DNA from: CAWCBH01 sp963793785
Lineage (GTDB): Bacteria; Actinomycetota; Thermoleophilia; Solirubrobacterales; 70-9
Direction of reading: 5' to 3'
Assembly (NCBI GenBank): GCA_963793785.1
Contig: CAWCBH010000003.1
Location: forward strand, 1,860,001-1,924,000
DNA: 64,000 bases
The first letter of the stretch is position 1. Every line of letters starts with the position of its first letter. The notes under the pieces are model-generated. The model searched no databases, was not told the DNA's origin, and was given only the letters and a program-made list of their open reading frames with translations. This document shows, piece after piece, positions 1 through 8,787 of the stretch. Made by a program: the position numbers and the translations under genes.

Positions 1-1104
1 CCTGGGCCGTGAGGCCGTCGGAGGCGAAGCCGGCGGCGCTGCCGACGGCGACCGGGAGGCCCGAGCACTGGGAGTTGATGTAGATCTTCACGACCGTGCC
101 TTCCTCGGCGTTGCCGAAGACCTCGGGCTCGTTGTCGTTGGCCGGCGCGACGCGGGTTGGTGCGGTCCACCGTCGCGATGCCCGGGGCGGTCGAGTCCTC
201 GACGTAGGAGACCGAGTTCAGCGAGCAGGTCGAGACGTTGCCGGCGGCGTCGGTGACCTTGCCGTAGAAGCTGGTGGTCGAGTCGTCGCCGACGCTGACG
301 GTCAGGCCCCCGGCGGCGAAGGCCTCTGCCGGAGCCGCTGGCGGCGGCGGTGCCGGTGCAGTCGGAGGTTGTGAAGAGGTCGACCGTCGACCCGGGCTCG
401 GCGGCGCCGAGCACCTCGGGCTGGTTGTCGTTGGAGGGCGACGCCGGGTTGGTGCCGCTGAGCGTGGGCGCCTCGGCGGCGGAGTCCTCGACGTAGGAGA
501 CCGAGCTGGTCGAGCAGGGGGAGGCGTTGCCGGCCCCGTCGGTGGCGGTGGCGAAGAAGGTCGTGCTGGAGTTGTCGGGCACGTTGACGGCGATCCCGGC
601 GGCGGAGAAGTCGGCCGCGGTGCCGCTCGACGGCCGCGGTGCCGGAGCAGTCCGAGGCGACGTAGAGCTTCACGGTCGTTCCGTCGGGAGCCGTGCCCTG
701 GATCTTCGGATCGTTGTTGTTGGCCGGCGAGACCGGGTCGGTGGCGGTGACCTCGGGGGCGGCCGGGGCGGTCGAGTCCTCGACGTAGGTGATCGAGGTC
801 GCGCCGAGCAGCCGCTCGCCGTCGTCGGCGTAGATCGTGGTGGTGGTGTCGTCGGCGACCGTGGCGGTGATCCCGGCGCCCTCGAACTCGGCCTCGGTGC
901 CGTTGCCGATCTGGATCCGGAGCAGTGCAGGTCGTGTCGCTGGTAGAGCGTACGGGCCGTCTGCGGCGCTCCCTTGACCTTGGGGGTGTTGTCGTTGGCC
1001 GGGGAGGCCGGGTCGGTGCCCGTGAAGGTGACCGCGGCGCCGGCGCTGGCGGGGAAAGCCAGCACCGCACACACGGCAACCGTCGCTGTCTGGATCCGCT
1101 TCAT
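1..1104 (-). CDS. exported Ig-like repeat protein (partial, runs off left edge)
   Basis: A secreted repeat protein whose C-terminal part lies outside the window. It starts with a signal peptide (MKRIQTATVAVCAVLAF, then PASAGA for cleavage), with GAGG four to seven bases before two adjacent ATGs. Four repeats of about 95 residues follow, each opening with TxPxSPxNDNxP (near 1015, 735, 450 and 150) and carrying a hydrophobic strand ending in a SDCxG or similar Cys-Gly motif, then a DxAGNxS segment and SYVEDS. Such repeats are typical of bacterial Ig-like surface or adhesin proteins. Single-base frame changes near 925, 626, 345 and 150 interrupt the reading, yet each repeat resumes in another frame. 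It follows the HxlR gene and the pilus cluster on the same strand. Adhesion is inferred; the ligand is unknown. Confidence 0.7.
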
Positions 1105-1205
1105 CATCAAACCTCGAATGACCAATCGGATCGAGCGGGGCTCGACTTTAGCCCTGCAGGGAAGGCGGGCCGATTACTGCAAAAGCGAGTAGACGAAGGT
1201 GTAAG

Positions 1206-1565
1206 TCAGACGGCCGCGGCGGCGGCTTGCCGGGCTGCCTGCTCAGCATCGGCGGGCAGCCAGCGGCGCCCGTAGCTGCGCATGTCCTCGATCAGCGGCA
1301 CCAGCGCCCGCCCCTTCTCGGTCAGCGCGTACTCGACCCGCGGCGGCACCTCGGGGAAGGTGTGGCGGGCGACGATCTCCTCCTCCTCCAGCGCCCGCAG
1401 GCGCAGCGAGAGAGTGCGCGGGCTGATCCCCTCGAGCGACCGCTCCAGCTCGCAGAAACGGCTGCTGCCGTCGGCCAGGTCGCGGATGATCAGGAGGGTC
1501 CACTTGCCGGAGACGATCTCCGCGGTCCGGCAGACCGGACATCGTGAGTTGCTGATCGCGCTCAT
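1206..1565 (-). CDS. HxlR-family winged-helix transcriptional regulator
   Basis: A 119-residue DNA-binding protein, the normal size for the HxlR family. The N-terminal CPVCRTAEIVSGKWTLLIIR contains the Cys residues and the SGKWTLLIIRDL helix typical of the family; a recognition helix (GISPRTLSLRLRALEEE) and the wing (PRVEYALTEKG) follow. HxlR proteins often sense electrophiles or disulfide stress through the N-terminal Cys. It sits between the pilus operon and the Ig-repeat gene, all on the minus strand. The 94-base gap upstream holds a plausible promoter with an inverted repeat, so autoregulation is likely. What else it controls cannot be read here. Confidence 0.9.
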   Translation of the reverse strand: MSAISNSRCPVCRTAEIVSGKWTLLIIRDLADGSSRFCELERSLEGISPRTLSLRLRALEEEEIVARHTFPEVPPRVEYALTEKGRALVPLIEDMRSYGRRWLPADAEQAARQAAAAAV

Positions 1566-1591
1566 CAGATCGATTCGGCCTCGCTTCAGCG

Positions 1592-1622
1592 AGTATAGCC
1601 CCGTGGCTTCATTATCTGAAGC
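1592..1622 (-). promoter_or_regulatory. putative promoter and operator of the HxlR gene
   Basis: On the minus strand TTCAGA and TATACT are separated by 17 bases, a reasonable housekeeping promoter. The -35 is covered by the inverted repeat GCTTCA-N5-TGAAGC (1606-1622), and a second one, CTCGCT-N2-AGCGAG (1580-1593), lies just downstream. Both fit an autoregulatory operator, but this is inference from position. Confidence 0.35.
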
Positions 1623-1659
1623 ATGGGCGCCGGCTGTCAGCGGGCGGCTTTTGCGCGGC

Positions 1660-2469
1660 TCAGCGGTTGTGCTCGATGTCGACGACCGTCAGCCGGTAGG
1701 CGCGCTCGTCGTCTTCGTCGCCGTAGAGGACGGTGATCGTGTCGCCGACCTGGACGGCAAGCCGCTCGCAGCGGTCGGACCCCTTCAGGCATTCCGCTTC
1801 GCCGTAGACGGCGTTGACCTCACTGGTGACCCGGAAGATCGCCTTGCCGCCCTTGCCGTCGGGACCGTTGAAGATCAACAGCGGGTTGTCCTCGCCGGGA
1901 AGGATCGTCGGCTCGCTGAGCTTCTGCAGCTTCATGTCGTCGGTGGGGCCGGCGCGCAGGCTGACCACGTAGGCGGGCTCGGGCTCCTCCTCGGGCGGCA
2001 GGCTCGGATCCCCCTCGCCGTCTGCGGGCGGCAGACCGGTGCCGTCGGTGGGAGCCGGATCGACCGGGGTGGTCGGGCCGCCCGGCGTAGCCGATCCGTC
2101 TCCGCCGATCTCCGTCGACGGGCCGGTGCCCTCGCCGAGGGCGGAGCCATCGAGCACGGGCGACGTGAAGAGCTGCTGGAACGGATCCTCGGGGTCGTCG
2201 CCGAGGCGCCGGCGGTAGTCGCGGGGAGCCGATTCGTTGCTGACGACCTTGAGCTGGGAGTCGTCGGCGCCGCTCAGCGGCGGGCTGGCGGCGGTCGGGC
2301 CGTCCGGAGCAGGCTCGGGGCCCGACTTGGAGAGGGCGACCGGCACGACCAGGATCCCGGCCGCGAGCACGGCTACCAGCGGCAGCAGGCGGCGGTCGCG
2401 CAGATCGCTGAACAGGTCGGTGACGAAGCTGGGCAGCTTGATGGCTGGCATGCGGATGCTCTTTCTCAT
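1660..2469 (-). CDS. PilP-position pilus protein, single-pass membrane
   Basis: A 269-residue protein immediately after pilO; its ATG overlaps the pilO stop (ATGA), so the two are translationally coupled. After a short basic N-terminus there is one membrane helix (LLPLVAVLAAGILVVPVAL, about residues 28-46), then a long Pro/Gly/Asp-rich linker (about 50-165) and a compact C-terminal domain (YVVSLRAGP onwards) with two Cys (AECLKGSDRC) that could form a disulfide. In other type IV pilus loci the gene after pilO encodes PilP, which binds PilN/PilO. Sequence similarity to PilP is not evident to me, so the role is inferred from place and topology. Confidence 0.65.
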   Translation of the reverse strand: MRKSIRMPAIKLPSFVTDLFSDLRDRRLLPLVAVLAAGILVVPVALSKSGPEPAPDGPTAASPPLSGADDSQLKVVSNESAPRDYRRRLGDDPEDPFQQLFTSPVLDGSALGEGTGPSTEIGGDGSATPGGPTTPVDPAPTDGTGLPPADGEGDPSLPPEEEPEPAYVVSLRAGPTDDMKLQKLSEPTILPGEDNPLLIFNGPDGKGGKAIFRVTSEVNAVYGEAECLKGSDRCERLAVQVGDTITVLYGDEDDERAYRLTVVDIEHNR

Positions 2470-3261
2470 GGCGTTGGAGTGGTTGCGGTGGTGGTCGGGG
2501 TAGTCGCTGCCGGCGCCACCGGAGTGGCACCTGCGGTCAGGCCCTGGGCGGGCGGAGTCACGTAGGTCGTCACGAGAAGGTTTGCGACCAGCGAGGGGAA
2601 GCCTTCGCTCTTGTCCTGGGCGAGCGCGAAGCCGGCGACCGTGACCAGCCGACCGTCGACGGCGACATGGGCGGCCTCGGTCTTGACCAGGCGGTCGAGG
2701 CCCTGGAGGAAGTCGGCGATCTCGAAGAAGTCGCCCTTGAACTGAAGCTTGTAGGGCAGCACCCCGAGGCCGGCCGGGCCGACGGTGGCGCCGATCGGCA
2801 GCGAAGCCGCCGACGCTTCGGTCGCCACAGGGGTCGTGGGCGCAGCGGCCGTCTCCCCCTCGCCCACCGGCTCGGTCGCGGTCGGCTCGCCGGGGGCTGG
2901 CGTCGACGGCGGTGGTGCCGCCGTCTGGGACGCCGGAGTCGACCTCGAGCTGGCGGAACTCGACTCCGGACCGCTCGGCGATCTCGTTGACCTGGACCAG
3001 GAACGAAGCCGAGTCGTCGGTCTCGGGGACCGCCTTGCCGAGCAGGACCAGCTGCTGGTAGGCGTTGGGGAAGTCCTCGCGAGCCTGCAGGCCGGTGGCG
3101 ATCGCCTGCTCCTGCTCGGCGACCTTTGCCTGCAGCGACTCGATCTGCGTGCTGAGCTCGGCTGCGCGCTCGCGCTTCGGCGCCATGGCGAGGAACCAGA
3201 AGGCGGCGACCGCGGCGGCGGCGGCGAGAACGGTGAGAAGGGTTCTGGTCGATGAGCTCAT
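2466..3261 (-). CDS. pilO: type IV pilus inner-membrane protein PilO (one frame break)
   Basis: Part of the PilMNO alignment complex. The N-terminus has a short cytoplasmic stretch and one membrane helix (LLTVLAAAAAVAAFWFLAM), followed by a coiled coil (AAELSTQIESLQAKVAEQEQ), a PNAYQQLVLLGKAVPE segment and a C-terminal ferredoxin-like fold domain (KLQFKGDFFEIADFLQGLD), as in PilO. One extra C in the run of five at 2892-2896 breaks the frame; removing it joins SP to GEPTATEPVGEGE and restores one protein of about 264 residues. The stop overlaps the next start, and pilN ends 7 bases upstream. Confidence 0.85.
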
Positions 3262-3268
3262 GGCTGGG

Positions 3269-4099
3269 CTACGGGGTCAGGGTCTGAACGGCGTTGCGGG
3301 CCTTGTCGGTTTGCGACGCGGCCGAGCTCTTGGCGGATGCCTCCGCCGCCCGTACCTCGTCATCGGCCGACTCCTGCGCGGCCGGCGTGGCGCCGCTCGG
3401 AGGCTCTACGGGCGCCGGAACCGGCGCCACACCGGCGACCGGGGCAGCGTCGAACGCGACGACGATCTCGAACAGGGCGATGAAGTCGCGGGTTCGGCAA
3501 TCGTCCCCGGACTCGTCGGCGGCGGCGCTGTTGTTGGTGGTGAGGTCGGGACGCTTGGAGGCGGCGACACCGACCCTGGTGACGCCGTCGATGTCCTCCA
3601 GCGCGGCGACGAAGGCGGCAACCGACTTCTGCCCCGGCGCGCAACCCTCGAGCTCCAGGGCCGGCCCGGCGACGGTGTCGCGGGTGCTGACCTCGGCGCC
3701 CTCGTCGGGCGCCGCCGCGGGGCTCGCCGTGGCCGTGGCCTTGACCAGCCAGACGTCGTCGGGCAAGACCAGGGCCAGCTCGCGCAGGACCCGCTCCCAG
3801 TCGAAGCGGCTGTCGGCGAGGCTGGAGACGGTGGCGACCCGCTGCTCGCGCACGGTGCGAAACTCGGTGTAGGAGGAGAACCGCTCCGCCTTGGCCCGCA
3901 GCGCCGCCTCCTCCTGCTTCAGCTCGGCGACCTCCGCCTCGCGGTCGGAGATCTGGTTGCCGGCCAGGACCAGCGCCGCGACGCCGGCCAGCGCGGCAAC
4001 CATCAGGCCGACCACCAGGTAGGGCGTCAGCGCTCCGGTCCGCGCCGGCGCATGCTCGCCGCGTCGCTGATCGGGGGGGATCAGGTTGATCGCTCGCAT
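3269..4099 (-). CDS. pilN: type IV pilus assembly protein PilN
   Basis: A 276-residue bitopic protein. It opens with MRAINLIPPDQRR, the conserved PilN segment (INLLP) that docks into the groove of PilM, followed by a membrane helix (about residues 24-48), a coiled coil (QISDREAEVAELKQEEAAL) and a periplasmic-type ferredoxin-like domain (VLPDDVWLVKATAT onwards). A Pro/Ala-rich tail of some 60 residues extends beyond the usual PilN length. It begins 2 bases after pilM ends and pilO begins 7 bases after it. The frame is intact. Confidence 0.9.
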   Translation of the reverse strand: MRAINLIPPDQRRGEHAPARTGALTPYLVVGLMVAALAGVAALVLAGNQISDREAEVAELKQEEAALRAKAERFSSYTEFRTVREQRVATVSSLADSRFDWERVLRELALVLPDDVWLVKATATASPAAAPDEGAEVSTRDTVAGPALELEGCAPGQKSVAAFVAALEDIDGVTRVGVAASKRPDLTTNNSAAADESGDDCRTRDFIALFEIVVAFDAAPVAGVAPVPAPVEPPSGATPAAQESADDEVRAAEASAKSSAASQTDKARNAVQTLTP

Positions 4100-4101
4100 G
4101 G

Positions 4102-5187
4102 CTACGCCTGCTCCATGGCCAGCCCGTAGGCGACGGTCAGGCGGGCTGCGGTGGCCTCGTCGAGCTTGCCGGTGCCCGCGGGGCGGGCGATCGTGTAGGG
4201 CAGCTCAACGCCCTCGCCGAGAAGGTCGGCGAGGCCCTCGATGGCGGTGCCGGGCCCGCAGAAGACAACCCGTTCCACAACCGGCGCCCCCTCCTGCCCG
4301 GACTGGAACTCGAGCGAGAGCCGCAGCTCGTCGATCAGCTTCGAACCGCCCTCTTCGAGCACGTCGCGGGCGGCGGAGACGGTTGCCGGGGTCGCCCTCG
4401 ATGGTCTCGATCGGACGGGTCAGGCCGACGTGGAGCAGCCACTGCCGGGCGTGCTCACGGGTCAGGCCCGTCCGCTCGGCGAGATCGCGGGCGATCGCCT
4501 CGAGCCCGAACGGCGCCACCCGGGCGAAGCCGCAGGCGGACCCTCGCGCGACCGCGAGGTTGGCGAGCTCGCCGAGATTGCAGTAGAGGACTGCGCCGGA
4601 AGGCGCGGCCGAGTCCCCGTTCGCTTCCGGGCTCGCGCTGCCGTCGCTCGCGAGGGCGCGAACCATCGCGAAGGCGGAGAGGTCGATCCCGATCGGCCGC
4701 AGCCCACCCCGCCGCGCGGCCTCGAGGAACCCGGAGACCATGTCGCGGCGGGCCGCAACGACGGCGACCGTCATGCCCGGCTCGCCGTCCTCGGGACTTG
4801 TCCGCGAGAGCACCTGGAAGTCGAGCACCGCCTGGTCGAGCGGCATCGGGAGCTCTTCCTGGGCCTTGAAGCGCACCGCGGTCTCGAGCTCCGCGTCGTC
4901 GTCGATCGGCGGCAGGCGCAGAACCCGCATCGCCAGCCGCTGGTTGGCGACCCCGATGCGGACGTGCTTGGGAAGCTTGTGGCGGGAGAAGAGGTCGCCC
5001 AAGCGCGGCGCCGAGCTTCTCGACGTCGACGACCTCGCCGTCCTCGAAGACGCCCGGGGCCAGCGGCGCGATGCCGCTCGCGGCGATCTCGCTGGTGCCG
5101 TTGGTCCGCACCTCGGTCGCGGCGACGGCTGCCGGCCTCGATCTCGAGGCCGGTCACGGGATAGGTCTTCTTGAGCGTCAGTCGCAT
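4102..5187 (-). CDS. pilM: type IV pilus actin-like ATPase PilM (three frame breaks)
   Basis: An actin/FtsA-fold cytoplasmic protein that binds ATP and the N-terminus of PilN. Recognisable parts are the N-terminal LTLKKTYPVTGLEIEAGS, the KLPKHVRIGVANQRLAMRVL and ELETAVRFKAQEELPMPLDQ segments (typical of PilM), VLYCNLGELANLAVARG, and the C-terminal VVFCGPGTAIEGLADLLGEG phosphate-binding loop region ending in VAYGLAMEQA. Single extra bases near 5135, 5005 and 4385 split the reading into four frames; each junction rejoins family-like sequence. The start at 5187 was taken because MRLTLKK opens the conserved strand. pilN follows after 2 bases. Confidence 0.85.
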
Positions 5188-5274
5188 GGTCGAAAAGGGG
5201 AACGCCTGGGTGCTGGACAGTTGATCGGCTGCAAGGCGCCCGGCCTGTAGGCCCGGCTGCAATTGCGCTACCAA

Positions 5275-6033
5275 CTAGTTGGAGAACGTGCCCAGGTACC
5301 AGTCGACGATCTCGGGACCGGCGAGCAACCCCGCCAGGCCCCCCAGCGCCAGGAAGGGCCCGAAGGGCACCGCCTCCTTGCGGGCCCCGGCGCCGCGCCG
5401 GGCGATCATCCCGAGGCCGACGAGCGCACCGGCCGCGAAGGCGATCAGCAGGGCAGGCGCCACGTAGCGGCCCAGATAGAGGCCCATCAGCGCCGCCAGC
5501 TTGACGTCGCCGAGCCCCATTCCGCGCGGATAGGCGAGCGCAACCGCGAACAGCAGTCCTCCCGCCAGGCCCGCCGCCGCGGCCCGCTCGGGCAGGCTGG
5601 AAGGGTCACCGACGGCGACGATCGCGAGGCCGATCGCAGCCGAGGCGACGAGGATCCGGTTCGGGATCAGGCGCTGCTCGAGATCGGTCAGCGAGATCGC
5701 GGCCAGGGTGCTGACGAAGACCAGCCCGAGCGCCAGCGCGACGGGATCGTCGACGAGGACGACGGTGGTGGCCGCAAACGCCGCCGCCAGCGCCAGCTCG
5801 GCAGCGGGGTAGCGGACCGAGATGCGATTGCCGCAGCAGCGGCCGCGGCCGCGCAGCAGCAGCCAGGACAGCACCGGGACGTTGTCGTAGGCGGCGATCT
5901 GCGCGCCGCAATGGGGACAGCGCGAGCGCGGCCCGACGATCGACTCGCGGCGTGGGACCCGGTGCGCGACGACGGTGATGAAGCTGCCGGTGAGGAGCCC
6001 GCCGATTGCAGCTATGGACGCGATCGCAGCCAT
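5275..6033 (-). CDS. pilD: prepilin peptidase / N-methyltransferase PilD
   Basis: A 252-residue polytopic membrane aspartyl protease of the GxGD type that removes prepilin leaders and methylates the new N-terminus. The cytosolic zinc loop is present as CPHC at residues 39-42 and a second Cys pair as adjacent CC at 66-67, where the family has CxxC, so zinc binding may be modified or one codon may be miscalled. The catalytic aspartates are visible in LTDLEQRLIPN (D117) and GMGLGDVKL (D176). About seven hydrophobic segments follow. It lies between the minor pilins and pilM in the same direction and will process the prepilins encoded upstream. Confidence 0.93.
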   Translation of the reverse strand: MAAIASIAAIGGLLTGSFITVVAHRVPRRESIVGPRSRCPHCGAQIAAYDNVPVLSWLLLRGRGRCCGNRISVRYPAAELALAAAFAATTVVLVDDPVALALGLVFVSTLAAISLTDLEQRLIPNRILVASAAIGLAIVAVGDPSSLPERAAAAGLAGGLLFAVALAYPRGMGLGDVKLAALMGLYLGRYVAPALLIAFAAGALVGLGMIARRGAGARKEAVPFGPFLALGGLAGLLAGPEIVDWYLGTFSN

Positions 6034-6065
6034 GCTTCCGATCTCAAGTCGCCGGCGGCGAAGCC

Positions 6066-7413
6066 TCACCCCGGCAGGGGCGTGGTCGTCTCGACCTCGA
6101 GCCGGGAGTCGAACTGGGTGTGGTCGTAGATGAACTGGAGGTGGCCCGGGGACCCGGCGCGCTCGACGCTGATCGCGAACCCGAGCCGCTTGCCGGCGGT
6201 GATCGTGGTGCTCGGGAAGTCGAGGCCGATCCTGTAGAGGGCGAAGGTCCCGGCCGCCCAGTTGCCCGGCGGCTGGTAGGTCCAGTAGGGCTGGCCGGTG
6301 CCGCTGTTGAGGATCTGGGTGTCGGTCACCGGTCGAGCCCGACGTCGTGCGAACGAACAGGTAGATGCAGATCTTGCCGGTCTGCACGGCGCCGTTGATC
6401 GTCTTCGAGCTGATCTCCAGCGTCGCGTGCCCGCTCATGTGGTAGCTGGCGGCTCAGCGGGTCGCTGACCCAGCGATGGATCTTCGCCTCGGGATTGGTC
6501 ACCGGCCGGGGTTGTAGGTGCAGCCGTTCGACGTCCTGGCGCAGCATCTGCAGGCCGTCGTCGAAGTCGGGCGCCGGCTCCAGGTAGGGGTCGTCGGCGA
6601 AGTCGAAGGTGTCGGGCAGCGTCGGGTCCTCGAGGAACGGGTCCGGCGGCACCGTCAGCAGCAGCGTGTCCGGGCGCTCCGGCCGTGGTGCCCGTCCTGC
6701 AATCCGTCGGCGCACTTGCCGCGGGTGTTGTGCAGGAGGTGGTTCGCGGTCGGCTCGATGCGGCGTCGTCGAGCCGTCGTTCTCGCAGACCGTGTCGCTG
6801 AGGTAGAACTGGTCGGCGGTGACGGTGCCGCCGGGCGGGACGTTGGTCTCGGTCAGCACCTTGTCGTTGGGGTCGATGAAGTCGGACTGGGTCTCGATGT
6901 AGGAGCGGGCGCTGCTGATCGCCTCGTCGTCGATCGTCACCGCGACGATCACGCGCTTGAAGTCCTGGGTGAACGGACAGACGCTGTTCGAGCAGGTCGG
7001 GTCGTCGCGCCAGACGACGTAGCGATAGATCTTTCCGCTGACGTCGCCGTTGACGAAGTTGGTCGGGCCGGGGTTGACGGTGCCTCCCGCGACCAGCCCG
7101 CCCGAGTCGAGAGCCGAGCCGTTGACGACCATCGCCGCCGGGCTGGTGCCGTCGGGGTTGAGCGCGAAGTCGGTCCCGATCACACGGTTGTTGGGGTTGC
7201 GAGGATCGCCGAAGAGCCCGGGTAGGCCGTCATCGCCGCCTGGTTGTAGGTCAGGGCCCGCAGCCTCTCCAGCTCCTGCTGGGCGATGTCGTTGGCGACC
7301 TGGCTCTGCTCGGCCCGGAAGGTGTTTCGGGACGCGGTGTCGAAGATCTGGAAGGTCGCCAGCGCACCGAGGATCAGCAGGAAGGCGGCGATCGTGACCT
7401 CGACCACGGTCAT
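6066..7413 (-). CDS. PilV-like minor pilin with long C-terminal domain (several frame breaks)
   Basis: A large prepilin-like protein. The class III-type leader ends in GEDG, followed by MTVVEVTIAAFLLILGALA, i.e. the G/MTxxE processing signal and hydrophobic assembly helix. The body runs through VIGTDFALNPDG, DVSGKIYRYVVWRDDPTC, RVIVAVTIDDEA and a C-terminal domain (HATLEISSKTINGAVQTGKI, then FALYRIGLDFPSTTITAGKR). Frame changes near 7218, 6760, 6690, 6445 and 6335 were bridged by following sense in the next frame, giving about 440 residues. The exact start is unclear: the ATG at 7413 lies at the cleavage point, so translation should begin upstream, probably around the GTG at 7454 that overlaps the previous stop. 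Confidence 0.7.
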
Positions 7414-7450
7414 GCCGTCTTCGCCTGCTCGCGCTGTCCGCCGTCGCGCT

Positions 7451-8029
7451 TCACAGCGTCAGCCCCGCGTTTCGAAGCCCGAAGCCGTCGGTGAGCGTGA
7501 TCGCGTCGTCGCCGGCCTTCGATGGGAAGGCGATCGAGACCTGCACGTAGCTGGTCGGCGTGCCGGTGTAGGTCGAAGATCGTGCTGCTGGAAAGGCCGC
7601 TGACCAGCGTCCGCAGGCGCCCGGCCGAGCTGCCGTCGGGGTTGGCGACCTGGCGCGTGCAGGACCCGGAGGCGCAGGAGTAGCTGACCCGGCAGAGGAT
7701 CGCCGTCGGCGGTCGGCGGAGGGGCTGCCGTTGCAGGTCGGACCTGGTGAAGGTAGGTGCGGAAGGCCAGCGTCGAGGAGGTCGAGGTGTCGACCACGTA
7801 GCCGGAGCGCAGGTCGCGCCCGAGCTGCTCCATCAGCGTCTCGCGCCTGCTGGATCTTGCCGGCGCGGTCGCGCAGCCGCGGCTCGTTGTTGACCGAGCT
7901 GACCAGCACCGGCACGGCGGCGGCCAGTACCGCGAACAGCATCGCCATCGCCACCAGCAGCTCCACCAGCGTGAAGCCGCCCTGGCCGACCCGACGCTTT
8001 CGGCGTGAGAGCTGCATCAGCCTCTTCAT
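7451..8029 (-). CDS. PilW-like minor pilin (three frame breaks)
   Basis: A prepilin of about 190 residues. A basic leader (MKRLMQLSRRKRRVGQGG) is followed by FTLVELLVAMAMLFAVLAAA, a textbook G/F cleavage site with Glu at +5 and the assembly helix. After that, TLMEQLGRDLRSGYVVDTST and TAILCRVSYSCASGSCTRQV resemble PilW-type minor pilins, which prime pilus assembly. Frame changes near 7847, 7745 and 7580 were bridged; the end reads YVQVSIAFPSKAGDDAITLT. An upstream ATG at 8065 would give a longer leader. It lies after pilA, beyond a stable hairpin. Confidence 0.75.
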   Translation of the reverse strand: MKRLMQLSRRKRRVGQGGFTLVELLVAMAMLFAVLAAAVPVLVSSVNNEPRLRDRAGKIQQARDADGAARARPALRLRGRHLDLLDAGLPHLPSPGPTCNGSPSADRRRRSSAGSATPAPPGPARARSPTPTAARPGACGRWSAAFPAARSSTYTGTPTSYVQVSIAFPSKAGDDAITLTDGFGLRNAGLTL

Positions 8030-8101
8030 CGGTCGCGACGGCCTCGAAGTGAAGAGTGCGGTCATTGGGCTGGGCATTTGGTTCGGGGCCGTGAGCGCGA
8101 A

Positions 8102-8125
8102 GGGGCGGGCCGCAAGGCCCGCCCC
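8102..8125 (-). terminator. perfect 10-bp hairpin after pilA
   Basis: GGGGCGGGCC and GGCCCGCCCC flank a 4-base loop, 46 bases after the pilA stop and before the minor pilin genes. No T-run follows in the transcript direction (TTCGCGC), so it may be a partial terminator or an mRNA 3'-end stabiliser that lets pilA be expressed above the downstream genes. Confidence 0.5.
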
Positions 8126-8171
8126 TCGCACTGCACGTCTGGCCCATCAGGCCAGCTGGCTGCGGCTAGGC

Positions 8172-8634
8172 TCAGCCGCCCCAGTTGCCGCCGGTCGGAC
8201 AACCGTCCTGACCGTCGGTGGTCACACGTGTAGGTGGTGATACCCGTGTCGGCCCGGTTGATCGAGAACGTGTTGCCGGTCGTCGACGTCGCGGTGACGT
8301 GTAGCCGGTACCAGTCAGCGTTCGGCGTCACGGCGGTGAGGTTGACGTCGTTCAGCGTCGGCTCGATCGTCTCGAGATCGGTCGCGTCGGCGCCGGTGTA
8401 ACTGCCGCCGTTGTCGGTCGCGTAGGTCTCCATCGCGGTCTGGGCCGTGCGGACGCCGGCCTTGGCGTCTGCGTCCTTGGCCTTGTCCCTCTGGTTGAAG
8501 AACGAGGGAATCGCGATCGCGGCCAGCAGGCCGAGGATCAACATGACGACCAGGAGCTCGACCAGCGTGAAGCCGGCCTCGCGGTCGCCGCTCAGGCGGG
8601 CCGCAACCCGCATACGGAGCTTCTGCAGCAGCAT
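8172..8634 (-). CDS. pilA: major type IV pilin PilA (one frame break near the end)
   Basis: About 153 residues. The leader MLLQKLRMRVAARLSGDREAG precedes FTLVELLVVMLILGLLAAIAIPSFFNQRDKAKDAD-type sequence: G/F cleavage, Glu5, long assembly helix and the IPSF kink. The globular domain contains YATDNGGSYTGADATDLE, common in actinobacterial pilins, and ends in a probable disulfide loop (YTC ... DGQDGCPTGGNWGG). An extra G at about 8223 breaks the frame inside the last 20 residues; removing it gives the stop at 8172. A perfect Shine-Dalgarno (AGGAGG) is embedded in a start-site hairpin, and a c-di-GMP riboswitch lies upstream. It is the first gene after a 369-base gap, followed by two minor pilins. 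Confidence 0.92.
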
Positions 8635-8648
8635 AGGTACCTCCTATG
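8632..8648 (-). promoter_or_regulatory. Shine-Dalgarno and start codon of pilA inside a 6-bp hairpin
   Basis: In the mRNA CATAGG pairs perfectly with CCTATG across a 5-base loop. The first arm plus loop contains the AGGAGG ribosome binding site (8640-8645) and the second arm contains the ATG. Such a structure could be the switching element through which the upstream riboswitch controls translation; this is inference. Confidence 0.5.
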
Positions 8649-8702
8649 GACCTTGCCGTTGAGCCAGAGCCCCGCCACACATGGTCACGTGGTGTCTTGC
8701 GA

Positions 8703-8787
8703 CCCCGATGACAACCCGGCTGACTCGAAACGAGCCCCCTGGGCTTTGCGTCGCCGCCTCACGGCGGGTTTGCCTTTGGCACCGAGG
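8703..8787 (-). promoter_or_regulatory. cyclic-di-GMP-I (GEMM-I) riboswitch in the pilA leader
   Basis: Reading the minus strand, the aptamer opens and closes with the 8-bp helix CCTCGGTG (8780-8787) / CATCGGGG (8703-8710). Inside are the GEMM-I signatures GGCAAACC (8767-8774) and GACGCAAAGCC (8742-8752), separated by a CCGCC/GGCGG stem capped by the GNRA tetraloop GTGA, then a second stem (CTCG/CGAG) and the AGCCGGGTT segment of the receptor strand. All conserved blocks are in the expected order and spacing. It sits 68 bases before the pilA ATG, so pilin synthesis should respond to c-di-GMP. Whether it switches on or off is not decidable from sequence; no T-run terminator follows, so control at the ribosome binding site is more likely. 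Confidence 0.93.
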
